A DNA stretch of 64,000 nucleotides from Xenopus tropicalis (taxonomy: Eukaryota; Chordata; Amphibia; Anura; Pipidae). The notes under the pieces are model-generated. The model did not search any database. It was given only the letters and a program-made list of their open reading frames with translations, and was not told the origin of the DNA. The number at the start of each line of letters is the position of its first letter. Position 1 is the stretch's first letter. A program made the position numbers and the translations under genes. Below are positions 1 through 11,598 of the stretch, one piece after another. The stretch lies in the NCBI RefSeq assembly GCF_000004195.4, contig NC_030684.2, positions 68,617,392 to 68,681,391 on the forward strand, in the 5' to 3' direction.

Positions 1-200
1 ACACTGATAGGCTAGTTCCTGAATCCCCCAGTCAAGTTACGGAGCTGGCTCTGTGCTGACACAACACACACTACACCACATACTTGATATGACCCACTGC
101 ATTCCACCTTCACTCTGAGGGTAACAGCTGCTACATGGTATGGAGATCATGTTGATTCACAAGAGTACTGATGTCTGTATGAATGGCTCATTTATAACTA
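1..200. repeat. Dispersed repeat, copy A (partner near 8,912-9,075)
   Basis: This stretch resembles 8,912-9,075 over most of its length: both carry a 'cagtcaagttacgg' or 'ggttaagttacgg' block, then 'acacacactacaccacatact' or a close variant, then 'actgcattc' and 'agatcatgtt'. By eye the identity is roughly three quarters, with small gaps. No coding potential or terminal inverted repeat is visible. It begins at the window edge, so its left end is unknown. The family is not recognised. Confidence 0.5.
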
Positions 201-1039
201 CCAAATGTGATATATTTTTAGTAATACTACATCACAGTAAGGTGCTTTTGCTTATAAGTTGTTTACAAATAAACAGTCTATCTATATACACACCTATTAG
301 TGGTGTATCAGAAGTTGCTGGGCCATACAACATAACCATGTAGGCACCCCAAAATTATTATTATTATATTTTTTCCAAACACACAAACTTGTTTATCATT
401 CCAAAGCCTCAGCACACACAGACCTGACCCTAACCTACCAAGAATCCAGCGTAACAACTTAAATAGCTTTTGGGTAAAAATGAAGTGTACAATCAGTCTA
501 TACCCCCATGTTGCTTTTCAGTGCCTGTTCCAACAATAAAACATTTGAAATAAATAGTTACGCTCATTGGTTTTGTTCAGGAGAATATTTTGGCACACCA
601 TAAATAAACATACTAATAGTGAGAGCACAAGGACACACGTGAGATACCCCAATATATGTATATAATAATATCCAGCTGCAGGGCTATTGTTGCTGTTGGG
701 TTCCTGTGGTACCAATCCTGATCATTGTATATACTGTGAATGTACCCAGAACACCGCATACCGTTAATATATGAATGGTGGCTGCTTGTGTTGTACCATT
801 CATGAGGTTGCGGTTATTATATTCTCAGTGTATATCTCCTCTCATTAATATCACTAATCTGTAACCTATGTATGACGTGGTTATTTACATGTACCCTGAT
901 TGGTGTGTATGGATCTACACAACTGATTCGTTGTATTCTGTCTCCTGTCTGTAGTTTATGGTAGAAGAATGGTATGATTAGGCAGCAGCCTGGGAGTGTT
1001 GTGTGCAGTGTCCCCCCTCCGTCCCGGGCTGGTCCCACA
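201..1039. other. AT-rich intergenic DNA, no gene seen
   Basis: No supported gene or clear transposon end is seen. The sequence is AT-rich with short simple stretches. Short open frames on either strand lack family signatures. Confidence 0.5.
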
Positions 1040-1230
1040 GACCCCGGTGTCCCTACCTCTGCTCCGGGCTCCTCTGCTTTCCACAGTCCCTTTGTCAGCA
1101 ACAGCTTCTGGCTGCAGAGCCGCCCCGCACCACACTGACGTCACAGCTCCTGCTGCGGATGCGGAGCTCAGACTGCTGCTGCTGCTGCTGCCGCCTCCTG
1201 TGTGTGGGACAGATACATAGTCTGGGATTT
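1040..1230 (-). promoter_or_regulatory. CpG-rich patch with CRE; possible minus-strand promoter and first exon
   Basis: This short GC-rich, CpG-containing patch stands out from its AT-rich surroundings. It holds a perfect palindromic CRE, TGACGTCA, at 1136-1143 (the CREB/ATF consensus). Read on the minus strand, a good splice donor (AGAG then GTAGGG) lies near 1,055. The pattern suits a non-coding first exon and promoter of a gene running leftward out of the window. That is an inference, because no downstream exon is visible here. It could instead be a GC-rich repeat relic. Confidence 0.35.
1173..1190 (+). repeat. (CTG)6 trinucleotide run
   Basis: Six perfect CTG units lie inside the CpG-rich patch. 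They would read as CAG on the minus strand, which would be 5' UTR or coding if the inferred minus-strand exon is real. Confidence 0.9.
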
Positions 1231-1984
1231 TCTAAACACACAGTATCCTCGGCACCCACAGCTCATAGATATATTTTGCACATGTTTGGCGTATTAATCT
1301 ACACCAACAGCCACCGACAGCAAAGCAAATATAGCTCCCCCCAGTGTAGGAATCATATACAGCACATCAAACATACGCTTATGAAGAATAAGTGCAGCTA
1401 AAAAAAAGAATAGCCCCAGTAGTGTAGAGCTCTGCCAGTTTTCAGCTCACACAAACTTTAAAAGCACCTACTGCCATACAGAGCTTAATATATATATATA
1501 TTCACACAAACACATGCAGCATCTGTACGGATCCCTGGTGGCGAGCCCCTGCAGGGTATGGAGAAATAACACAGAATGCTCACATGTAAAGCCCCATGAG
1601 AGTTCTATGTGTGCGAGTAATTTGCCAGTTACAATTGGTTTGGGGCTGTTGTTTGCAAGCAATGGGCTGCAGTGGGGGCAGGAAGTCCGGGGGCGGGGCT
1701 AGGCATAACAAAGGTGCTTAAAGTGATAATACAGGGCGAGAAATCAAAACTGACCCGAAGTTCTTCTTTGGGCTTACCTGGGGTGACCAAATCATATGAA
1801 AACTCATGGACACGTCTAAATCCAGCTCGAGGGGCTGCGCTGATTGCAATTAAATGTAAATGCAATCAGTGCAGCCCTGCAACATGCATTTATTAGACAT
1901 GTCCTTGAATTTTCAAGTGATCTGTTCACCCTAGGCTTGGAGTTGCAGATAGCAGCATGAGCAGTAGCAGCAGGACAGGGTATC
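1231..1984. other. Intergenic DNA, no gene seen
   Basis: No gene is supported. There is a short GC-box-like cluster ('gggggcggggc') near 1,690 and a short TA run near 1,490-1,500. The rest is unclassified. Confidence 0.45.
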
Positions 1985-2655
1985 ACCTAAAGAACTGGCA
2001 AGGAAGTGGCTGATCTCAGTATGCAAGTATATCTTTATTTATAAAGCCCTATTTATATACGCAGCGCTGTACAGTAGAATACATTAATACAAACGGGGTT
2101 ATTAAGATAATAGATAAATATAAAGTATTACAATAAACACAAATAAATAAAAGATACAGTTGCAATAAGATAAGAGTCAAAAGACACAAGAGGATGGAGG
2201 TCCCTGCCCCGTAGAGCTTACAATCTATATGGGAGGGTAACTTACAGACACAAGTAGGCAAATATAAGGGCTGTAGGTCACAATGGGTGACACTACAATA
2301 TAAGTGCTAGTTACCAGATCAGGTGCAGTGGGAGTGCTCCAAAAGGTAGTCTTTAAGTTTAGTTTTAAAAAGACTGAGGGAGGATTCTCTCTGGAGGAAA
2401 TCAGGGAGGGCATTCCAAATGTAAAGGGGCAGCAAGGCAGAAAGGTTTAAGGCGGGAAACAGCAGTAATAGTGGGGGGCGCAACCAAGCAGTTGCTCTGC
2501 GAGGAACGAAGGAGTCGGCCAGGAACGTACAGAGACACAAGGGAAGAGATGTAGTGAGGAGCAGAGGAATAGAGGGCTTTGAAGGTCATGAGGAGTTTGT
2601 AAGATATTCTTTGTTTAATAGGAAGCCACGATAAGGACTTTAGTTAGTCTATTTA
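1985..2655 (-). mobile_element. L2-type LINE 3' end, decayed
   Basis: On the minus strand, 2,319-2,590 encodes what looks like the C-terminus of an L2/CR1-group LINE ORF2. It has the characteristic order: a 'PLYIWNALPDFLQRESS' segment followed by 'SLSLFKTKLKDYLLEH'. This terminal 'WN.LP......SL..FK..LK' pattern is typical of non-LTR retrotransposons. The frame is split over overlapping frames by indels, so the copy is dead. The left part (1,985-2,240) resembles an L2 3' UTR, with 'gtccctgccccgtagagcttacaatct'-like text also present near 56,140. Only the 3' portion survives, as is usual for 5'-truncated LINE copies. Confidence 0.65.
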
Positions 2656-2699
2656 TGCCGTCAGAGCAAGGAGGCCTTGGCATCCCAGAACCACTCTAC

Positions 2700-2870
2700 C
2701 AAGAGTAAAACGGCCCATACATGTTCAGATTTTGGGAACGTTTGGATATAAAGCAACTTCCATTTGAGGTCTCCCAAGGATATCGTCAGATATCCCATAA
2801 ATGTGCAGATTTTATTGGTATCTGACTGAAATTTTGTAATCTGGTCAATCAAATAAACAACCGCTCACCA
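2700..2870. repeat. Degenerate MITE fragment ('ggcccatacatg' family)
   Basis: The 'cggcccatacatgttcagatttt' text resembles the terminal part of the 'ggtggccatacacg' inverted-repeat elements at 37,995-38,326 and 46,357-46,700. Only a partial, decayed copy can be argued. Confidence 0.3.
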
Positions 2871-3340
2871 TGTTACAAAAATTATCAGGACTAATTCTGA
2901 GCCCACGCACGGCCCGAAAATCATATGACTGCATATAAACTAACCTGTTCTGTGCCCGCTCAGACCAAATCAATGTAGGTCTCCATAAAACTAAATTGTA
3001 TAACACAGCTCTTATGTAAAACCCTGCTTCATCTAAATAAACCATTTTCATAAATATTTACTTTTTTTAGTAGTATGTACTTCTAAATAGAAAATTGCCA
3101 TTTTAAGAATTAAGGGCCACCTCCTGGGATCATAGGATTCACAGTGCACACAAACAAGCCAAGGCATACATACATGCTAGGCCCCATCAGCCAATTATTG
3201 GACAGAGTTCTGTGTTTTGCTCCCACACTACTTCCTGTTACAGTTAGAGCTGCATTATTTCTGTCCTGTGATAATGATGTAAAAGGGAAATATTTATTGA
3301 TATATATATTCCAGTTTGATGAGATTCTTTAATAGGTCAC
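2871..3340. other. Intergenic DNA, no gene seen
   Basis: AT-rich sequence with no recognised gene, RNA or transposon terminus. Confidence 0.45.
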
Positions 3341-3840
3341 TTAAAGGAGAAGGCAAGTCATGTTGGCATTTTACTGTTAATAGGTTAGCGACATTAGTGC
3401 AAGCTACAACGCTATATTTATTCTACAGAAAGCTTTACCATACCTATGTAAACAGCCCTAGAAGCTCCCTCTGTTTGTTTAAGAAAGCAGCTGCCATTTT
3501 AGATTGGTCTCCGTAGCTTCTTGCTGTTGCTCTAGCCATTGGTAGCTCAGATCACACATTCTGATGGGAGGGGGAGTGCATTCTTATGAATTCTTATTGG
3601 AGGGGGGATCAGGAGAAGGGAGAGAGGAGAGAGCTGCGCAGACTTCGGCCCTGGAAATGAATGGTTTTTCTGAGAGAGTAAGTCAGATACCAAAATACAT
3701 GTATACACAAAAGAAGACCAGAAATCCTGTGTTTCTTTCGATAGAGGACTCAGTGCAGCTTTATTGTGAGTGCTTATGGCTGTATTTATATAGACCTTTG
3801 TGATAAACTTGCTTAGTTTTTACCTTTCCTTCTCCTTTAA
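3341..3840. mobile_element. T2-type MITE (TTAAAGGAGAAGG ends), 500 bp
   Basis: The element starts 'ttaaaggagaaggcaag' and ends 'ctttccttctcctttaa', an inverted pair around a TTAA target. This matches the T2-type MITE superfamily of Xenopus, whose TIRs begin TTAAAGG. It has no coding capacity. A right-half relative lies at about 31,395-31,596 (shared 'gtgtttctttygatagaggactc'). Confidence 0.8.
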
Positions 3841-4780
3841 CATAATATAAACTCTGTATTCATTCTGGGGGTATAGTTTTCCTTTAACCCTTTGGAATTA
3901 ATCTCTACTAATAAAATCCATTTAATAATAATAATGGGGTGGTTTGTTTTTTTCCTTCCCTGATTCTGATTACAGGTTCAATCCTTACAAATGCATTGGT
4001 GATAGACACTTGGATAAGGACACCATGCAGTAACAGGACTACATGTAGGACTACAGCCAGGTCATCCATTGAGGTACATTCATCAAAGCAGCAGAGCCAG
4101 CAGCAATATTCACTGATGCAACATGTTACCCTTGTAGACAGCCATGCCCAACAACAGTGAGTTTACCACAGGTTTTATTGAAACTGTCCTGTGTGATGGT
4201 GAAGTATCAGATTCAGAGGAAATGGAATTTAAGCAGTTTAAAAAATTATTGAAAGATGTAAAATGGCAGTCAAATTGGCAGCTGAATTCTGCCTGAATAT
4301 GGCCAACTATACACTGGCCAGCTATGCAACTGTGGTTAAAGAGGTTAACTGGGTCAATGTAGTCACAGTAGGGCATTCTATTCCACAAAAGTTGGCACAA
4401 ATCAATTTAGGATGTGCTGAGAATGACAGGCATTCAATTAAAAAACAGAAAAAGCCTTGCATGTAATATATGAGCAGCTAGTTCTTGTGCTCATCCTGTA
4501 TAAGAATTCTTTCCATGCCCATACACAGGCTACAGATTTAGAGACAGTGAGAAGAGATTGGAAACAAGAGTAGCGAGTAGGAAGTACAGAATGGAAAGTG
4601 AAAGTAATTAGCAGTATATGATTGACAGATGAGTTTTTAAATACCTTAGGTATGGACAGTCCCGATTTTAACAGCTCAGCCTGCAGTCCTGAATTCTTAT
4701 AGAAAAGTCTCTCATTTCCCTTTGATCTCCTGCACCGAACAGCAAAAAAAGATACAAAGTTTCTCAAATTTATAGATAAG
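3841..4780. other. Intergenic DNA, no gene seen
   Basis: No homology-bearing frame or clear transposon terminus. Short open frames here, including one on the minus strand at 4,438-4,821, have no family signature and overlap repeat DNA. Confidence 0.4.
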
Positions 4781-5440
4781 CAGGCTTTTAACAGAGAGCC
4801 CAGTTTGCTCAACTCCTGCACTTAGATACAATTGCAACTAATAAGATTAACAGGTCTCTTGGGGGAACTGAGACTTGCATCTTTAGGCTGATGCCACACG
4901 AGGCGTAGGGCTGAAATTTTCAGCAAGCGGAAAAACGCTTGCCGAAAATTCAGCCCTACGCCTGCTACTTGTGCCTGCACCCGAATAAATGGGATACGCT
5001 CGGGTGCAGGCACATGTAGCCGATATACGCATGAAAACGCGAGAGAATGCAAAGTCTCGCATTTTCATGCGTATATCGGCTACATGTGCCTGCACCCGAG
5101 CGTATCCCATTCATTCGGGTGCAGGCACAAGTAGCAGGCGTAGGGCTGAATTTTCAGCAAGCGTTTTTTCGCTTGCCGAAAATTTCAGCCCTACGCCTCG
5201 TGTGGCATCAGCCTAAAGGACAATTTCACCTTTATTAGCAAAACTGTAATAACACATAAAACAAGACCCCAAAACCCCCAGAAGTTTTTTACATAACCTT
5301 CCAAATTTTGTAAAATGGGAGTGGTACTTAGGGGGTACTTAGGGTCACAAAATGGGCGTGGTCAAAAAAAATTCCCCGCACTACATGCAGCATTTATTTT
5401 TGTCCCTCTTTAAATTTTTCAAACGTTGGGAGGCATGGGT
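4781..5440. repeat. Ancient dispersed repeat, copy interrupted by a palindromic MITE
   Basis: The flanks 4,781-4,880 and 5,219-5,440 align with an uninterrupted copy at about 31,600-32,105. Shared blocks include 'aacacataaaacaagaccccaaaacc', 'ccaaattttgtaaaatgggagtggta' and 'tttttgtccctcttta...ttttcaaa.gttgggagg' (split here for brevity). The class is unknown. Its value is that it supplies an empty site for the inserted palindrome at 4,881-5,218. Confidence 0.7.
4881..5218. mobile_element. Giant palindromic MITE, 338 bp
   Basis: The two ends, 'ctttaggctgatgccacac' and 'gtgtggcatcagcctaaag', are exact reverse complements. The arms remain almost perfectly complementary to a loop of about 10 bases near 5,045-5,055. 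Each arm also contains smaller inverted repeats: GGCGTAGGGCTGAA paired with TTCAGCCCTACGCC, and TGTGCCTGCACCCGA paired with TCGGGTGCAGGCACA. The element can therefore fold as one long stem or as several hairpins. It has no coding capacity. Comparison with the empty site at 31,860 suggests an insertion near TA or TTA. A second copy lies at 22,208-22,537. Confidence 0.85.
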
Positions 5441-8410
5441 ATGTATATTTTAATAAAAAAAAGAATTTGGGTTTGTCATGATGGAACAATAAGGTCTAGC
5501 ATAGAAAGGGTTATGCTTTCCAATTCAATAAGCATTTTAGAACCTGTATTCCAAGGAAATCCCTCATAGTAGGGGATAATTCACAAATGCCCCATAAAAG
5601 ACCATGAGGACAGACTGTCTTGCTAGGGGACTGTAAGGAATTACGACAGGGCCAAATGAATAAATAGTTCAATTATCATACCTATAATATAGTGCAGTGA
5701 TCTGTCATTTTATGCCCATAACATAAATTTATTTTACTACAGATAAAAATAATTGTGTCCATCCATTACCTTATAGCTAGGGCTCCCCTAGGAGTCCAAA
5801 CACTCCCCAATTATGATTCATCTGAATGTTACCTAGTATTCTGATGAGTCCAGAATAATCTGTGTTAGTTTTGGTCTTTATGGAAAGAGAATTTTGTTCC
5901 TGATTTCATAATTTTTTAGTAAACATACAAGCAGTTTAGGTTGATTAAATATTAATGTCACCAGTACAGCCTGTTTCTCCTCCATATAAGGCAGGCTAAC
6001 TTGGTCCCCTGGCCCAAGGTTTGCTGTGCTCTGGGAGAAGCAATCCCAGGGTGCCTGAAATTTCACAGTAAGGTGGTGGCTCACGCTGCACAAGTAAGTC
6101 ACTTTGCACATAGTGCTTTATGTTTTTATGCTACACTTGATTCTCCTGTCCCAGCCTTTTGGATAATGCAGATAACATTTTTATAATTTCTGATGTGTGA
6201 TATAATGTCTGAGGCTACACAGCACATTTTATCTATCACTGCACTTTTTAATATATGACTTTTTCCAGTCAGGGTGCAATTGTCCCTTTAGGGCATACCC
6301 CACAGACCTTGGGGAGGACTGTGTGGCCATTAAGTTTACAGTCCTTTCTGAACCCAAAAACAAGACTTTGGCCTTGGAAGAGACCCTGGGGGAAGCTTCG
6401 AACAAACCCAGGAGAAAGGGAGTCTCCCTAGCCATGAGTCTGAAGACCCTTGCCCTTTGGTGCCTTATGGCCCAGGGGTCAGAAATAAAGGGGCCCTCCA
6501 TAGCTTCAATAAAGAAGGGCTTAAAGACTTGTGTTTTTTTTAGAGTGTCTAGGCCTGTGGGAATCCAGTATTGATCCTTGTCATTTTAGAACTGTTTTTT
6601 TTTTTTGCACCCTTTGTGCACGTCTGATTTTGCACATTGCACTTTTACAGTTTTCACACTTAGGATATACAAGCATGACCTCGGCTTTAAGAAAAAATAA
6701 TTTTATCATTTTTTATTTTGTAACTTTTTGCTACACTGTATGTTATTCTGTAATATTATCTAGTCTTTTTGTATAGTCCATGCACTGTCCACTTTGGATT
6801 ATTAAATTTAAAATGTAATAAGTTCTTAATGAACCTTTTACCTGAAAGGAAGTTGTGTCTTCACCCTTTTTGCTAGTCAGAAAGAAAAGTATGTCTGTTT
6901 AATCATTTGTCTGCTTTTAGGGAAATTTTGGCCTGTGTGTAGATTGACTTGACCTGTCTGCTGGAGTGTCTGTTATCAGGTCAATATAGGGGTTCAAAAT
7001 AGGCCCTAACATTCCATGTACATAGAGGCCCACACAACCCCCCACCAGCCCACTAAATAGTGACTGTCTGTGGCGTCTTATGGCAACCCCTCTAGCATTT
7101 GCCAGAACCCATAAATTGCCAGTTCAGGCCTACCTGTTATAGTGGTTAGCTAGAAAGCATGCAGTTAGCCTCTGATAGGAGTCTGTGTGCAACAGAAAGT
7201 CAAGAGTCGGGTTCTTACAGCCCTTAAACGTGATGGTGGCAACTTTTAAGTTTTTCGCTGTTTTGGGTGTGACTGCATATGTTAGCGAGGAACTGTGTGT
7301 TTGATGTGTTAACCATTAGAGCCGCACACTTTTCCATGAGAGTCTGCGGTGGCTTTCATGAGAGGGTTCCATGTTTAATTTGAAAAGGATTTATACAGCT
7401 TTTGTCCTAGTGGCAGGTTCCCTTTAAACTACTTCATTAAAAGCTTTGATGTATCTATTTCTCTTGTGTAAAGTGCTAAAAATATGGAGGAACTCTTCAA
7501 CAGTTAATGAATTCTGTCAAATGGGCAATCAGAAGAAATGCAAAATCATATTTAGATCTTAAAAATGGCTTGGATTTATCTTGTCCCCATCACTGAATTG
7601 GTTAAACTGCCATCCCATCTCTTTGTGCTGTTCTTGTCTGGATCCCTTGTTCCCTGCCCATTATTAAGTCTCCTTTCTGCAGCCCTGAGTGTGTCTCTTG
7701 CACAGCCCTCCTCCCCTTCCACCTCTGCCCCATCTCCACGTGGCTAGTCATGTGATCATGTTTACAGAGCTCTGCTGCAATCTGTCAGGGACAGGGTGAT
7801 AATAATTATCCCTTGGCTTCTTGCCTGTGCTCCAGCCACAGAGCTGACTGGGCCACAAACACTGCCAAAATCAGATTCAGGGCCCATGGACAGATACTGC
7901 AAGACGGGGCCTGCTCAGTTCAGGAATACAAACAAGAGATCAAGGAACAAAGGAAAAGTAGATGCTGATACATACAGGTTAAAACCAACTTTACCCCAAA
8001 TAGTTTTTTCTGGTGGGTCCCTAAGGTTTTCCCAGCCTCAAACAAATAACAAACATCATACTGCACTTTTAAAACATCAATAGCATATTTAGTTATTTTA
8101 TTAATTGTGCATACTGGCAATCTGTGGAAATGCATGAGGGGGCTGCTATAAGATGCCATATGCAATCACTATTAATGGGCTGGTGGGGGCTGTTTTGTTC
8201 TCTGTGTACTTGAAATTCCCTGCCCTATTTTGAATCCAGGTCCAGACCTGAACACTAGGGCGACAAATCTTTTTACACATACCTGAAATCATTTATCATT
8301 CAAGCACTGATCTGGTTCACCAGCTATTCACACATAAAAAATATAATTATGGTCTGGGATGCTGGAAACCGAAGAAATGCAGCATTGCACTTGTTTTACA
8401 TTATATAAAC
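5441..8410. other. Long intergenic stretch, no gene seen
   Basis: I find no supported gene. The segment 6,240-6,560 is somewhat GC-richer and has an AATAAAG near 6,508; it could belong to an old retroelement or processed copy, but no paired LTRs, primer-binding site or protein motif confirms this. A CT-rich stretch at 7,610-7,740 has no coding signature. Confidence 0.4.
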
Positions 8411-8689
8411 TAGGGTTGCACTGAATCCAGGATTCAGTATGAGAGTCAACCAATATTTTAAGATGAATCCATGCCTCTGGCCGAACCGAATCTGAATCGT
8501 CATTTTTTGTTACATAAACAGGGAAGTTGAAAAATTTTCACTGTGTGCTAAATGCACAGTTGTCTTTAACCCTTCCTTGTCCTAATTTGCATATACAAAT
8601 TAGGATTCAGTTTGGTATTCAGACTAATTTTTTGCAAAGAATTTGGTGGTTCAGCCAGACCCTAAAATCGTGGATTCGGTGCATCCCTA
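8411..8689. mobile_element. hAT-like MITE (TAGGGATGCACCGAATCC family)
   Basis: The left end reads 'tagggttgcactgaatcc' and the right end 'ggattcggtgcatcccta', an imperfect inverted pair. The flanking octamers ('atataaac' and 'ttacaaac') match at 6 of 8 positions, which fits a decayed 8-bp hAT target duplication. An internal palindrome 'cctaatttgcatatacaaattagg' recurs in the split relative at 41,630-42,640. Confidence 0.75.
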
Positions 8690-8911
8690 TTACAAACCCC
8701 CACCTTGCCTGAGGCAGTAACCTGCCTTGTGGTTGAAACACTTCTGCCACAAGGTAAATATGAATTTATCCTGCACACAGTTCAAAGTAGTTCTTTGAAA
8801 CACAAACAGGCACAGGCACTATAGTAACCCCCCTTAAAGTAGCCCAAATCATTAAGCTACCACTTTGTAGTGTGTCAGTGTAAATCAATTTAATGTACTC
8901 GTAATAAGCAT

Positions 8912-9075
8912 AGATAGGACAGTTTCTAAATCCCCTGGTTAAGTTACGGTGCTGACAGGACACACACTATACCACATACTTTACACCAACTGCATTCTAC
9001 CTTTTGGCTTATTAACAGCCACATGGCATAAAGATCATGTTAATTCCCAAGTGTACTTGTGTCTATATGTATGGA
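8912..9075. repeat. Dispersed repeat, copy B (partner at 1-200)
   Basis: See copy A. Shared landmarks in the same order are 'aagttacgg', 'acacacactataccacatactt', 'actgcattctacctt', 'agatcatgttaattc' and 'gtgtctatatgtatgg'. Confidence 0.5.
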
Positions 9076-9593
9076 TCACATATACTCACCCCAGACTGCC
9101 CCTCCACACGAAGTTGGCACCTTATTGGCCAATGTATGGGGTCCTTCTGACAGCCTGCCTAACATTATGTGGCTGAAAATAGGTGAGACATCTATCAGGC
9201 AGGTTTAACTGTGATGTGTAATATTAAAGCATACAGTAGCAGCAACAGGGCTGCTATCAGGAATCACAGGGCCCCATACTACTAATTTAGCCCCCCCCCA
9301 AAGGACCCTCTGCACAAATCATGCTTTTAAGTCTCTTGGGGCCTGCTTTGCCATGAGGCCCCTTACTGCAGGACCCCCTGTACCACTTTGATAATAGTCC
9401 TGCTTAACAACATGGCCCCAGTGAATTGCCTTGCAATATATGAAACAGTGCCCCAGTATTTTATAGCAGAGTGACCCCATCTTGACGCAGAGGCTCTAGC
9501 ATTTAATACAAACTTCCTTAGCATTTTATGAATAGCTTCAGCATTTTGTGACAGATTGCCCAAACGCTATATGATAATATAGTGATAATTTAC
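9076..9593. other. Intergenic DNA, no gene seen
   Basis: No gene or clear element boundary is seen. A run of nine C lies near 9,290-9,300. Confidence 0.45.
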
Positions 9594-10015
9594 TTAAAGG
9601 AGAAAGAAAGGCAAAATCATCTGGGGGTGCCAAAATGTTAGGCACCCCCAAGTGACTTTAATCGCTTACCTTTTACCCCGGGCTGGTGACCCTGCTCGGA
9701 GAGAACAGCACAAGCCCGGGGTAGCAGCAATCACTTCCTCCTTCCTGGTTGCCTGCGCGTGCATGCGCAATAGAGTGAAAAGCCGAACTTTAACAGAGAA
9801 GTTGGCTTTTCACTCTAATGCGTATGCGCTGACCGCTGGCATTTTCGGAAAGGGAAGCAGGAAGGAGGAAGCGCTCTGCTACAGGTACCCCAGGCTGGTG
9901 CTGTTTTCTCCGAACAGGGGCACCAGCCCGGGGTACAAGGTAAGCAATTAAAGTCACTTGGAGGTGCCTAACATTTTGGCACCCCTAAGTGACTTTGCCT
10001 TTCCTTCTCCTTTAA
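9594..10015. mobile_element. T2-type hairpin MITE, copy 1
   Basis: It starts 'ttaaaggagaaagaaaggc' and ends 'gcctttccttctcctttaa'. Inside is a long inverted repeat: 'aggcacccccaagtgacttt' near 9,643 pairs with the right arm around 9,950-9,995. A central hairpin near 9,775-9,815 pairs 'gagtgaaaagccgaactt' with 'ttggcttttcactc'. It is one of three clear copies (26,575-26,990 and 53,046-53,407). Non-coding. Confidence 0.85.
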
Positions 10016-11061
10016 TAACTTCCAACCTCCAATTGTTGCCTCTGTTCAGATAAGAGAACATAAATCTTTCATGAAATGACCAACATCTTATAAAGGGACA
10101 TCAAATTGTGGAGAAACAAATAGAAAAACAAGACACTACCTTAGAGGCATTTTTAAAAAAGGAACAGAGGGTTTTAAATTAAGGAAGGCAAGTCATAGAA
10201 AAAGTACAAGAAAAAACTCAGTATTTGAAAATTAACATCATACTGCATGCAATCTTTTGGCTATGGTTTGTGGTGAAACAAAGGTTATTTGTATAATGGT
10301 TATATCTGTATGAAATTTATGAATATAAATAGGATAAGGTTTGTATAAAAAAAATAAGAAATATCACCGACCCCCATTTGAAAGCTTGAAAGAGTCAGAA
10401 GAAGAATTTAAAAACTATAAAAAATAAAAAAAGACCAATTAAAAAAAGCTAAGAAATGGCCATTCTATAACATACTGAAAGATAACTTGAAGGTAAACTA
10501 CCCCTTTAACAATTGATTCATAGACTATGTACTACATGTTGGCAGGTAATTGTCAGTGAAAGAGCTGAGGTTTGTGATTCATCTGTACCAATCCAAAAAA
10601 CAAAAATGTGGGCATCCAAATCAAAGCATTGAAATTCAAAACAAGCTTTAATGTCCATCCAGAATATACTATTCAAAAGCACATCCTCACCAACATGATG
10701 TGTGCAATCACCTGATTTCATGTCTCTGTCTGGAACTTTAGAGGTAATGATTCATCTGCCTCTTTCAGGCAGGAACAGGCCCATCTTCCCTACAGTTTTA
10801 AGGAGGTACTCAATAAAAAAGAGGGAAAGTGCCTGAGAAGTAGTATCTAGGTGTGTTGCTAGTAAAATCAGGGTTAAGTGACAGTAAAAAAAATAAAAGA
10901 GGGGGGAAAGATGTTATAAAAATAAAGTAGTGCATTAATTAGAAGGTAGCTGCTTTATTGTGCAAAGATGGCAGTGGTCTTGGAAACATTGGAGTGAAAG
11001 GTGGAATTATTCTGAGTTTTGGAGAGACAAAGGAACAGTATATGTTGTGCCAATCCAGCCC
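10016..11061. other. AT-rich intergenic DNA, no gene seen
   Basis: A-rich tracts, with no recognised gene or transposon end. The text 'aaactacccctttaac' near 10,495-10,510 looks like one end of a T2-type MITE, but I could not find its partner. Confidence 0.45.
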
Positions 11062-11478
11062 ACCTGGCTGTTTTATGTGACCTTGCGTGACTGTGCCTGA
11101 CCGTGCAGCACCAATCACCTGACAGCACTGTGACTGTGCCTGACTGTGCAGCACCAATTGCCTGACTGTGCCGCTCCAGTCCCAGTTGTGCTGTGACTGT
11201 GCCTGACTATGCAATTGCCTGACAGCGCTGCTCCAGTCTCAGTGGCGCTCTGAGCGGCCACTTTCATTCTGCCCTGCAGGGTGCGTGGTGTGGAATGACA
11301 TAATATGCACCACACACCCTGCAGGGCAGAACGTAAGTGGCCACTCAGAGCCAGGGGTGCTGCTACCATGAGGTGAGTTGAGAAACTCACAGATAGGCAC
11401 AGTCACAGGGCCACTGGGACTGAGTGGCACAGTCAGGCAATTGGTGGTGCATGGTCAGGCACAGTCACATAAAACAGG
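11062..11478. repeat. Inverted repeat with internal tandem units
   Basis: The left arm begins 'cctggctgttttatgtgac' and the right arm ends 'gtcacataaaacagg', which are inverted. The centre is a palindrome around 'ctgccctgcagggtgcgtgg' and 'ccacacaccctgcagggcag'. The left arm is inflated by several imperfect tandem copies of a roughly 40-base unit containing 'tgtgcctgactgtgcagca'. Open frames here are by-products of the repeats. The class is unknown but MITE-like. Confidence 0.65.
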
Positions 11479-11598
11479 TAAAAGCGGCTGCTTCCATAAC
11501 ACTGTGACTCCGCACCTCAAGTTTGCACCGGTGGGTGAGTCCTGTCCCACAGCTCCCACAGTTTCTAACTTAACTGTTTTGCTTACAGTTTGCTTTGT

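Noticed and set aside
4438..4821. A 127-residue minus-strand frame
   Set aside because: No recognisable domain, no splice context, and it runs into repeat DNA.
6240..6560. A solo LTR or processed gene copy
   Set aside because: There is an AATAAAG and moderate GC, but no paired LTR, target duplication or protein motif, so I leave it unclassified.
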